Shown here: piece by piece, positions 34,151 to 43,640 of the stretch | How positions within the stretch are numbered: position 1 is the stretch's first letter | Layout of the letters: each line of letters opens with the position of its first letter | Origin: Panulirus ornatus | Taxonomy: Eukaryota; Arthropoda; Malacostraca; Decapoda; Palinuridae | Assembly: GCF_036320965.1 (NCBI RefSeq) | Contig: NC_092270.1 | Span: forward strand, 16,651,908 to 16,715,907 | Direction of reading: 5' to 3' | DNA: 64,000 nucleotides | Program-made: the position numbers and the translations under genes | The notes under the pieces: generated by a model | Told to the model about the DNA's origin: nothing | Database searches by the model: none | Seen by the model: the letters and a program-made list of their open reading frames with translations, nothing else

Positions 34151-34474
34151 TGAACTGGAATGATGTGGAATACCAGGGTTGATGTGCTGTCAATGGACTG
34201 ACCCAGGGCATGTAAACAATGGAAAAGTCGGTGGGGCCTGGATATAGATAGGGAGCTGTGGTTTTGGTGCATTACACATGACAGCTAAAGACTGAGCGTG
34301 AACAAATGTGGCCCTTTTTTTTCTGTTTCCCTGGCGCTTCCCTACTGAAGTAGGGGGTAGCAATGCTGTTTCCTGTTGGGTAGGTTAGCGCCAGGAATAA
34401 GATGAAGGCAAGTAAGTATGAATACATACATGTTTATATATGTATATGTATGTACATGTGCATGTATGGGCATT

Positions 34475-34480
<6 letters not shown>
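34149..34480 (+). mobile_element. Divergent RTE-like 3' end fragment
   Basis: Starts AGAGTGAACTGGAATGATGTG, equivalent to the last codons of the ORF (RVNWNDV), then a 3' UTR clearly related to the long form up to GTGGCC but different after it: CTGGCGCTTCCCTACTGAAG, a GTTTCCTGTTGGG stretch and GCGCCAGGAATAAGATGAAG. A similar tail belongs to the diverged copy at 52079-52917. It ends in TG/TA-rich repeats. Confidence 0.82.

Positions 34481-34556
<76 letters not shown>
34481..34556. repeat. (TA)n followed by about 35 T
   Basis: A TA tract directly joined to a long T homopolymer. The T run is the complement of the poly(A) tail of the minus-strand RTE copy that follows. A tail this long suggests a recent insertion or a slippage-prone tract. 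Confidence 0.95.
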
Positions 34557-34560
<4 letters not shown>

Positions 34561-37500
34561 CTTTGTCGCTGTCTCCCGCGTTTGCGAGGTAGCGCAAGGA
34601 AACAGACGAAAGAAATGGCCCAACCCACCCCCATACACATGTACATACACACGTCCACACACGCAAATATACATACCTACACAGCTTTCCATGGTTTACC
34701 CCAGACGCTTCACATGCCTTGATTCAATCCACTGACAGCACGTCAACCCCTGTATACCACATCGCTCCAATTCACTCTATTCCTTGCCCTCCTTTCACCC
34801 TCCTGCATGTTCAGGCCCCGATCACACAAAATCTTTTTCACTCCATCTTTCCACCTCCAATTTGGTCTCCCTCTTCTCCTCGTTCCCTCCACCTCCGACA
34901 CATATATCCTCTTGGTCAATCTTTCCTCACTCATTCTCTCCATGTGCCCAAACCATTTCAAAACACCCTCTTCTGCTCTCTCAACCACGCTCTTTTTATT
35001 TCCACACATCTCTCTTACCCTTACGTTACTTACTCGATCAAACCACCTCACACCACACATTGTCCTCAAACATCTCATTTCCAGCACATCCATCCTCCTG
35101 CGCACAACTCTATCCATAGCCCACGCCTCGCAACCATACAACATTGTTGGAACCACTATTCCTTCAAACATACCCATTTTTGCTTTCCGAGATAATGTTC
35201 TCGACTTCCACACATTTTTCAAGGCTCCCAAAATTTTCGCCCCCTCCCCCACCCTATGATCCACTTCCGCTTCCATGTTTCCATCCGCTGCCAGATCCAC
35301 TCCCAGATATCTAAAACACTTCACTTCCTCCAGTTTTTCTCCATTCAAACTCACCTCCCAATTGGCTTGACCCTCAACCCTACTGTACCTATTAACCTTG
35401 CTCTTATTCACATTTACTCTTAACTTTCTTCTTTCATACACTTTACCAAACTCAGTCACCAGCTTCTGCAGTTTCTCACATGAATCAGCCACCAGCGCTG
35501 TACCATCAGCGAACAACAACTGACTCACTTCCCAAGCTCTCTCATCCCCAACAGACTTCATCCTTGCCCCTCTTTCCAAGACTCTTGCATTTACCTCCCT
35601 AACAACCCCATCCATAAACAAATTAAACAACCATGGAGACATCACACACCCCTGCCGCAAACCTACATTCACTGAGAACCAATCACTTTCCTCTCTTCCT
35701 ACACGTACACATGCCTTACATCCTCGATAAAAACTTTTCACTGCTCCTAACAACTTGCCTCCCACACCATATATTCTTAATACCTCCCACAAAGCATCTC
35801 TATCAACTCTATCATATGCCTTCTCCAGATCCATAAATGCTACATACAAATCCATTTGCTTTTCTAAGTATTTCTCACATACATTCTTCAAAGCAAACAC
35901 CTGATCCACACATCCTCTACCACTTCTGAAACCACACTGCTCTTCCCCAATCTGATGCTCTGTACTTGCCTTCACCCTCTCAATCAATACCCTCCCATAC
36001 AATTTGCCAGGAATACTCAACAAACTTATACCTCTGTAATTTGAGCACTCACTCTTATCCCCTTTGCCTTTGTACAATGGCACTATGCACGCATTCCGCC
36101 AATCCTCAAGCACCTCACCATGAGTCATACATACATTAAATAACCTTACCAACCAGTCAACAATACAGTCACCCCCTTTTTTAATAAATTCCACTGCAAT
36201 ACCATCCAAACCTGCTGCCTTGCCAGCTTTCATCTTCCGCAAAGCTTTTACTACCTCTTCTCTGTTTACCAAATCATTTTCCCTAACCCTCGCACTTTGC
36301 ACACCACCTCGACTAAAACACCCTATATCTGCCACTCTATCATCAAACACATTCAACAAACCTTCAAAATACTCACTCCATCTCCTTCTCACATCACCAC
36401 TACTTGTTATCACCTCCCCATTTGCACCCTTCACTGAAGTTCCCATTTGCTCCCTTGTCTTACGCACTTTATTTACCTCCTTCCAGAACATCTTTTTATT
36501 CTCCCTAAAATTTAATGATACTCTCTCACCCCAACTCTCATTTGCCCTTTTTTTCACCTCTTGCACCTTTCTCTTGACCTCCTCTCTTTCTTTTATACAT
36601 CTCCCACTCAATTGCATTTTTTCCCTGCAAAAATCATCCAAATGCCTCTCTCTTCTCTTTCACTAATACTCTTACTTCTTCATCCCACCACTCACTACCC
36701 TTTCTAATCAACCCACCTCCCACTCTTCTCATGCCACAAGCATCTTTTGCGCAATCCATCACTGATTCCCTAAATACATCCCATTCCTCCCCCACTCCCC
36801 TTACTTCCATTGTTCTCACCTTTTTCCATTCTGTACTCAGTCTCTCCTGGTACTTCCTCACACAAGTCTCCTTCCCAAGCTCACTTACTCTCACCACCCT
36901 CTTCACCCCAACATTCACTCTTCTTTTCTGGAAACCCATACAAATCTTCACCTTAGCCTCCACAAGATAATGATCAGACATCCCTCCAGTTGCACCTCTC
37001 AGCACATTAACATCCAAAAGTCTCTCTTTCGCGTGCCTGTCAATTAACACGTAATCCAATAACGCTCTCTGGCCATCTCTCCTACTTACATAAGTATACT
37101 TATGTATATCTCGCTCTTTAAACCAGGTATTCCCAATCACCAGTCCTTTTTCAGCACATAAATCTACAAGCTCTTCACCATTTCCATTTACAACACTGAA
37201 CACCCCATGTATACCAATTATTCCCTCAACTGCCACATTACTCACCTTTGCATTCAAATCACCCAACACTATAACCCGGTCTCGTGCATCAAAACCACTA
37301 TCACACTCATTCAGCTGCTCCCAAAACACTTGCCTCTCATGATCTTTCTTCTCATGCCCAGGTGCATATGCACCAATAATCACCCATCTCTCTCCATCAA
37401 CTTTCAGTTTTACCCATATTAATCGAGAATTTACTTTCTTACATTCTATCACATACTTCCACAACTCCTGTTTCAGGAGTACTGCTACTCCTTCCCTTGC

Positions 37501-37868
37501 TCTTGTCCTCTCACTAACCCCTGACTTTACTCCCAAGACATTCCCAAACCACTCTTCTCCTCTACCCTTGAGCTTCGTTTCACTCAGAGCCAAAACATCC
37601 AGGTTCCTTTCCTCAAACATACTACCTATCTCTCCTTTTTTCACATCTTGGTTACATCCACACACATTTAGGCACCCCAATCTGAGCCTTCGAGGAGGAT
37701 GAGCACTCCCCGCGTGACTCCTTCTTCTGTTTCCCATTTTAGAAAGTTAAAAAAATACGAGGGGAGGATTTCTGGCCCCCCGCTCCTGTCCCCTCTAGTT
37801 GCTTTCTACGACATGCGAGGAATGCGTGGGAAGTATTCTTTCACCCCTATCCCCAGGGATAATATACA
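34557..37868 (-). mobile_element. Full-length RTE-like copy, near-duplicate, two lesions
   Basis: Same extent as the element at 30618-33935: 5' UTR from 37868, start codon at 37737, ORF end at 34743, short 3' UTR and long A tail. It is highly similar to that element and shares its outer 5' flank, so the pair probably arose by segmental duplication rather than by two insertions. The coding damage is described in the separate pseudogene entry. Confidence 0.94.
34743..37737 (-). pseudogene. Retrotransposon EN/RT ORF with one stop and one 2-bp deletion
   Basis: The first part (37737-36634, 367 codons) carries the complete endonuclease and stops at TGA 36634-36636 after EKREAFG, where the intact copy has CGA (arginine), a C-to-T change at a CpG. 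About 50 bp further on, a two-base deletion near 36583 shifts the frame. The remaining RT and C-terminal part (to 34743) is open for over 600 codons, with FMDLEKAYDRVD preserved but the catalytic box reading LLFADGTALVADS, so an RT aspartate is replaced by glycine. Three separate changes make this copy inactive despite little overall divergence. Confidence 0.92.
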
Positions 37869-37893
37869 TATATATATACACATACACACACAT

Positions 37894-37928
<35 letters not shown>

Positions 37929-38371
37929 TACATATATATACATGTGAAAAATGTAAGAAACAATTTAGAAAACTGAAACTTCTAGCTTGAAATGAAATGA
38001 AAAAATGAATGTCACATAATGGTTCAACCTCTGGCTATGGAAAAAGGAAATGTTTAATTTATTTACACAAACGTCAATAGTAGTTCTCATCAATTTAACC
38101 ACTGTATCAATAAGCTTCAATGTCTAAGCTACATTTTTTCAATTTCACTATTTTCTTGTCAAAGCACCATGTATGAAAACTATCACTCCAGTAACACATC
38201 TATAAACATTTACTTCCCCTTTAAAAAAGTTCTGGGGAAGTCTGTCTCGATACACTGCGGGACACTCTACCACCTGGCGAGGTTTGTGTTGCAATGGTTC
38301 TTGATTCACAAACGTAGTAGCATCACTGGTGGGCCAAGGTAGTTCCGTTGGCAACTGGGACATTTCCTCAT

Positions 38372-38372
<1 letters not shown>
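37869..38372. other. Microsatellite, duplicated flank and unassigned sequence
   Basis: TA/CA microsatellite to about 37944, then the duplicated 70-bp flank to 38019, then sequence without recognised repeats. The minus-strand frame 38148-38363 reads MSQLPTELPWPTSDATTF and later VECPAVYRDRLPQNF. Its composition looks protein-like, but I do not recognise the family; it could be an exon fragment or part of an old retroelement. Confidence 0.45.

Positions 38373-38419
<47 letters not shown>
38373..38419. repeat. (TA)n microsatellite
   Basis: Pure TA tract at the boundary between unassigned sequence and the resumed finger-derived units. Confidence 0.95.
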
Positions 38420-38421
<2 letters not shown>

Positions 38422-38424
38422 ATG

Positions 38425-38505
38425 CAAATAGACACTGATTAGAAAGTTTGTCTTGAGCCTCCATGATAAGGCTTCTTGGCTTTATAAATGGTTACATGCT
38501 GATAT
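38425..38505 (-). pseudogene. Single decayed zinc-finger unit
   Basis: GAAAGTTTGTCTT...GATAAGGCTTCTTGGCTTTATAAATGG aligns with a finger-derived block at 14606-14680 (GAAAGTTTGTCTTTAGGC...CTCATTTATAAAGTC). It is the left remnant of the array where the Ty3/gypsy element inserted. Confidence 0.6.
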
Positions 38506-40020
38506 AATTTGAAGCTGAATAGCAGGAAAGGAAAAGTAAACACATGGGTTGGTAATTATGGCATAGAGCAATGTTGTTTTATTCTCTAAACAAACCAACT
38601 TCTCTTTGCAGATGTTGTGCGTATAAAACTTATGAATATAAAGCACCAAAAACTCTCAAATATATACAAACATACCACACTGAATATATAGAAATATATT
38701 GCAATACTTCACAAAGAGAGTAAGCAGAACAAAGTTAACAAAGTCGTATACAAACTGTTTTACAGATGCATCCACATTTTCTGACAATTGGTTCAATATA
38801 GACTTTTGGAGAGTTTGAAGTGTCACCAGGTAAGGACACATTTCCCAAACTTGTTCATTTTCACAAGTTGATTTATCAAATAAATTTTCGATTTCTTTTG
38901 GTAACTGTAGCCCCATAAATCTCAGCTTCACAATTCATCAAGGCATATCAAAATAAGCTTCTGCTTTTGCATCCTCATACACATCATATAATAGGCATTG
39001 ATACCATAATTATTATGTACAGATTTCAGTAAATTTCCATGTCATATAATGCTCTATCACCAAGAACTTTCTCAACTTTTCCTAACAGCCATTTTCCTCT
39101 ACCATGCTTATCATTCTTTATGCTCTCAGTATCATGTATTTTAAACAATCTCTCTCTGGAGTTCTTTCTATCATAAAAGGATTTTTGCTTTTCCTGGCGA
39201 GTCTACTTTCTGAGCTAATTCTGGTTTTAACAAACTGATTCTTGTTCTCATCTGCTTTGTTAACATTAACTGTTGAGAATCTGCAACCAGTTACACTGTG
39301 ACTGGTCAGCCAACCTATGCTTCACTGATAAGCCATAGGTTCTTTCACGCAACTGCTTGGTTAGTGAATGATTCTTTTAGAATTCTTACTAACCTCTCTG
39401 CAGCTCCATTTGATGATGAACGATGTGGTGGCACTACAATGTGATTTATACCATTCAGTTTAACAAATTTATTAAATTATGTGGACTAAAAAGGAGGGCC
39501 ATTATCAGAAACAAAAATTTCAGTACTTTTGTGTTGAGTAAATGGTTAGCAGATCTCATTCATTGTAAATGAAATCAATGACCAATGACACTTATTCCCA
39601 TAGCTCTGGCCATCAGTTGGCCTGCAGTCGCTTATCATCTTATTTTCATTTAACTCATCAAAGTTTACAGTTCTTGCTATACTTTTCAAATCAGCATCTG
39701 TTCTCTTGATCATTTCAGGTATACTGATAACATTCCATCCTCAACACCAATATAACACTTTGAAGCTATGCTGGTGGTAGAGCAAGGTAACACACAGCAT
39801 GGCGGTTACAGGAGAGATCAATGCTGTTTTATTCTCAGTCTAAATCAGAGTCACTTTACTGGAATGAAGGATGCAAAGCTTATCCTTACAGTTTCTAAAG
39901 TACCAAAATAACTCCCAAATGTACACAAAATATATACAAATATATTGCTCTAAATATATACAAACATGTGATATACTAAATACATCCCAATATATTACAT
40001 ACTGCAGTAAATTATGCCTC
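38506..40020 (-). mobile_element. Ty3/gypsy-like LTR retrotransposon remnant
   Basis: Minus-strand integrase pieces: FVSDNGPPF near 39500, then PPHRSSSNGAAERLVRILKE near 39400, then GRGKWLLGKVEKVLGD near 39080, the core and C-terminal landmarks of Ty3/gypsy integrases. Stops and shifts interrupt them. Diverged direct repeats at about 38506-38760 and 39765-40015 share TTTGAAGCT, a GTTTTATTCTC block and AAATATATACAAA words, and look like the two LTRs. Only about 1 kb lies between them, so gag, protease, RT and RNase H are deleted. Finger-derived units flank both sides. Confidence 0.72.
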
Positions 40021-40592
40021 AGAAAATTTTTTTTTTCATGAATAGCCATGTTCTGCATTAACCTAATCTAAAGCAAAAGTCTTACAACATACTAAATTAA
40101 CAGTCTGTAAAGTCTTTCGAAGCTATGGATATTCATAAGGCCTCTTTCTTGTATATATATCAAACTAAATAACTTCCCTGAGAGACTGCATTTTGGCACT
40201 TCCTCACCTTGCTATGGTTTATTCCAAGTGCTACTCTAAAGCACTTCGTTATGAGAAGGAATTTTGGTAATGCAACCATTCATAGAGCTTCAGGCCTATG
40301 TGACTGATGATGTGGTTCATGACACATGTTCTCTGGGAGAATGTCTTGTGGCCAGTGAGCACTAATATGCCTTTTCTCCAGTATCAGTACTCACACACTA
40401 TACTGAGTTTCATTGGAAAAGATCCTTTAGCAATATACGGCTTCTCTGTCTTGAAGGAACAAACATTACTCATATAATTACTAAAGTTCCCCTCTGGGAG
40501 AAAGATATTTGGCTATGTGAACATTCATGTGGCTTCTCTCCTGTATGAGTGATCATGTACTCCATAAGATTATCACTCAGGGAGGTCTTAAA
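40021..40592 (-). pseudogene. Decayed C2H2 zinc-finger array, segment 6 (right end)
   Basis: Finger-derived units with the same spacer and linker words as the main array. The clearest is near 40520 (CATTCATGTGGCTTCTCTCC, complement HTGEKPHECS-like). Others lie near 40135, 40290 and 40440. Units fade after about 40592. This ties the array's right edge to a point about 35 kb from its left edge, with transposons in between. Confidence 0.8.
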
Positions 40593-40722
40593 ATTAACAG
40601 AATATACACACAATGAAGTCACACTGTAATAAGGGAATTGTGATATCCACTAGATATTGGTGGATAGACCATATAAGTCAATAACACTAGTGTGTATATA
40701 TTTGATGAAAATATAGTTATTA

Positions 40723-41636
40723 CAGGTCCACCATCGAATTTCTGGCAACTGATGGTTCAGCACCTCCTTTAGTCTGGACAAAATTACATGAGGGAACTTG
40801 AAATTACCATGGCCACAAATGGCATTGTGTGTAGGGGGCGCTTATTTACATTCTTTACACTGCACTTGTTGGTGGTGATACTGCAATTCTGAGATTAGCT
40901 TATTTTACTTAAATTTAACCCTAGCTATGGTTTCTTAAGACATATGAGAGTATCAGTCATGGTTTCAAACATAAACACCAGTCCATATCGATCCAAGATA
41001 AAGAAGAATTGTCAAAAAAAATCAACCAGGGTGTTTCGGTGTGTTAGCTGTGTGACATCTATAGTATTGGTTCATCAACTGTTTATGATATAAAGAAGCA
41101 AAGGGAGAAAGTATTGAAATTCTATGCAATTAGCAATTCCAAGAAGCAAATGACGATTAGAAAAACTATGAAAGATGGTAGGAATACTGAGCACAATCGA
41201 CTGATGATGGAATGGTTTTGACAGTGTTGGAGTGACAGAATGGACTGGTCAGGTAGCATGATAATGGACCAGGCTAAGTCATTCCATAATGAGCTTAAAT
41301 TACAATGTAAGCATGGCTATGATAAAGGATGGCTTCAAAGATTCAAGAAGCATCATGGAATTTCCATGAATAAAGTGTGCAGAGAAAAGCGGTCTGCAAA
41401 TCACAAAGAAGCTGCCGAGTATGTGGACAAATTTGCGAAACTCGTAGCTGACGAGCACCTCAGTCCTGAGCAGGTGTATAACGCAGAGGAATACTTTAGA
41501 CAAAAGGGAGATGCATAATTAGTGGGTTAGAGGTGTGCTGATGAATTATTATTACATGACCATGGTTGGCCCAACAGAATGGTTAATCCGGCAAGACTTT
41601 GGAACAAAGAGTGCTGGAAAATCCGTGGTGTACCTG
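40723..41636 (+). mobile_element. Tigger/pogo transposon, internally deleted
   Basis: 914 bp with related ends: left CAGGTCCACCATCGAATTTC, right (reverse complement) CAGGTACACCACGGATTTTC, each flanked by TA (40721-40722, 41637-41638). The coding remnant holds the helix-turn-helix parts of a jerky/Tigger transposase: VSVC then SSTVYDIKKQ, RKTMKDGRNTEH, MIMDQAKSFHNELKLQ, GWLQRFKKHHGIS and LSPEQVYNAEE. In-frame stops at 41045-41047 (TAG) and 41219-41221 (TGA). The DDE catalytic domain is missing: coding similarity ends right after YNAEE and the right end follows. It could not transpose unaided. Confidence 0.9.
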
Positions 41637-41639
41637 TAT

Positions 41640-42060
41640 TGTATATTTATTCATGTAAATAATGTTTTATGTGTATAAATATTCTATAAATATGTTGTTG
41701 ATGTACACAATAAATAAAAACTTGTATAAAGAACAAAAACATATGTACGTTATATATAGGATGTGTATAATTACAAATGCAATTAACCATAAAGTGGATA
41801 ATATGTTTTGGTGTATGTAATATGAACTCACACATACAAAATATCCATCATCATCACATACTTTTTGAATAAGAAGCATCCATGCTGCCAGCTAGAGCCT
41901 TTCCCCATCAACTCAACATTCACACCAAAATAATTTGAGAAATAACTCCTGAGCAACAGCAGTATCTAAACTATAAGCATTTGTTTATCACTACACACAA
42001 ATAAATGTTTCCAAAGATCACCTTGTTTTAACATACACATATTCATCAGAACTTGTTTCC
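41640..42060. other. No recognisable gene
   Basis: AT-rich sequence between the Tigger element and the second zinc-finger remnant. Only short open frames with low-complexity content. Confidence 0.6.
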
Positions 42061-42680
42061 CACAATTCTGTACCCATATAAATATTTCCCACGATTGTGC
42101 CCAAATAAATGTTTGCGAGGTGTTCAACTTTCCACAAAAAAATTTCCTACATTCATCGGATAGTGTCTCTTGTGAAGGATAACAATGTTCCAGGAGTAGC
42201 CTGTACTGTGTTTATTCTGGAAAGCTTCATCAGGAACTTAATATAGAAAGTAAGGATCTTTATGTGATATACAAAAATAAATATGTAAATACCAAATATT
42301 ATACATCATATCCCAACATTTTCTTACCAGAGTGCATTCACTGCAATCAAACTTTACGCACTACAATGCACAAGCAAATGTCTCTGAAGATTACTTTTCC
42401 GCAAAACCAGTTTCCCACAGTCATCACATCCAAAGTTTTTCACACCTTTGTGGACAGACAAATGTGCTTTTAGATCACTTTTCGCAAAAACAGTTACTCA
42501 CATTCATTACATCCAAGCTTTTTCACACTATTGTGTACATGCAAATGTTGTAGATTACTTTTATGAAAAAAGTTTCCCATATTCATCACACATAAACTTT
42601 CAAAAACATCATTGCACAAGTAAATCTTTTTGCAGATTACTGTTCTGCAAAAATTCTTTCCCACATTCATATTCATAGCA
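42061..42680 (-). pseudogene. Second, distinct C2H2 zinc-finger remnant
   Basis: The minus strand near 42363-42437 reads HKGVKNFGCDDCGK, then LVLRKSNLQRHLLVH, a complete C2H2 finger. Neighbouring units (near 42500-42640) give KLGCNECE and KSNLQHLHVHNSVKKL with frame breaks and stops. Linker and core differ from the large array (KGVKNFGCDDCGK versus TGEKPYECSQCHK), so this is a different finger gene or exon. Weaker units may extend to 42061. It is either a decayed gene or, less likely, an exon with sequence errors. Confidence 0.65.
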
Positions 42681-42689
42681 CCCCATGAT

Positions 42690-43300
42690 GCCAGGGACTA
42701 GGGCCATAGATTTGAGGGACTCTGTCATGGTGATACTTATAAGTGTTTGAGTGGACAGGAATTGACAAAAGTACTTTTGTGAAAAAAGTAATAATAATAA
42801 GCAAGGTTTGATTAGGTGTATGGAGCTTCTATGAAAATGGTAGGACTAGCCTGAAGGTCCCGTAGGGATGAGACAGAAAGTAAGACCAGCAATCCTGACA
42901 TGGAGAATGTAAGATGGTTCCGGGCACCACTTTAACGCTCCTTAGTCAGGACGGCAGTACCACCCTGGGTGGCTGTTGTCGACAGTCTACTACCTAATGG
43001 GTTGTTCCTAGGTAGGGTATGGGATAATCCTTGAGTTAGCTGGGGTACTGAGAGGGGCCAATACACTACCACCTGAGCACTCCATCTCGCTGGTAGCAGA
43101 GTCGCACAATAAAAAGTAGCCAGACTATGCCTTGAATTTGTAAGGGTCATGGAAATGACCATTACTCTCCTACCTGAGCCCTCACTCTCGCTGGCAGCAG
43201 AGTCACATGGGGTAGCTATATGTAAACTTGAGTTTTACATTTCCTATCAAAGTTCTGTTATGCAGCCACTTCTTCCCTTTGCAGATTCCTTATGTAAGCC
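42690..43300. repeat. Unclassified sequence with an internal duplicated motif
   Basis: Two related segments, ACCTGAGCACTCCATCTCGC near 43071 and ACCTGAGCCCTCACTCTCGC near 43173, each followed by a TGG(T/C)AGCAGAGTC(G/A)CA stretch, suggest a diverged internal repeat. The stretch GGTTCCGGGCACCACTTTAA near 42914 resembles dispersed repeats in such genomes, but I cannot assign a class. No coding frame. Confidence 0.4.
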
Positions 43301-43304
43301 CCTC

Positions 43305-43640
43305 TTTTGAACCTAGGTATTCCCAAACACCAATCCTTTTTCAGCATACAACTCCACAGGCTGTTCACCTTTGACATTCATAATGGGTACCCCATGCCTC
43401 CCAGTTATACCATCGACTGCCGCATCACTCATTCTCACACTCAAATCACACATCATTAATCATAACTATTAACACATTCACTCATCTCCTCCTAAACAAT
43501 GTAGTATACTGGGGTCAACATGCCATCAATGGACTGAACCAGGGCATGTGAAATGTCCGGGGCAAACCATGGAAAGGTCCGTGGGGCATGGATGTAGACA
43601 GGAAGCCGTGGTTTCTATGCATTACACATGACATATTTAG
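43305..43640. mobile_element. Inverted pair of diverged RTE fragments
   Basis: 43305-43498 is minus-strand RTE endonuclease sequence (complement corresponds to QLNECVS... GDLNAK... VIGNTWF) with many substitutions. 43503-43640 is plus-strand RTE 3' UTR (GTATACTGGGGTCAACATG onward). The join is abrupt. It could be a 5' inversion with a large deletion, or two separate truncated insertions. Confidence 0.75.

Noticed and set aside
28342..35259. Repeated antisense frames such as MFRPRSHKIFF and HPPACSGPDHTKSF opposite RTE ORFs
   Set aside because: They lie exactly antisense to the conserved RTE C-terminal coding region and recur only because the element recurs; composition is dictated by the sense codons.
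40723..41636. Domesticated jerky-like host gene
   Set aside because: Two in-frame stops, loss of the catalytic domain and intact transposon ends with TA duplications indicate an ordinary dead transposon.
42840..43210. tRNA-derived SINE suggested by the GGTTCCGGGCACC word
   Set aside because: No convincing A box or cloverleaf at the right distance; left as unclassified.
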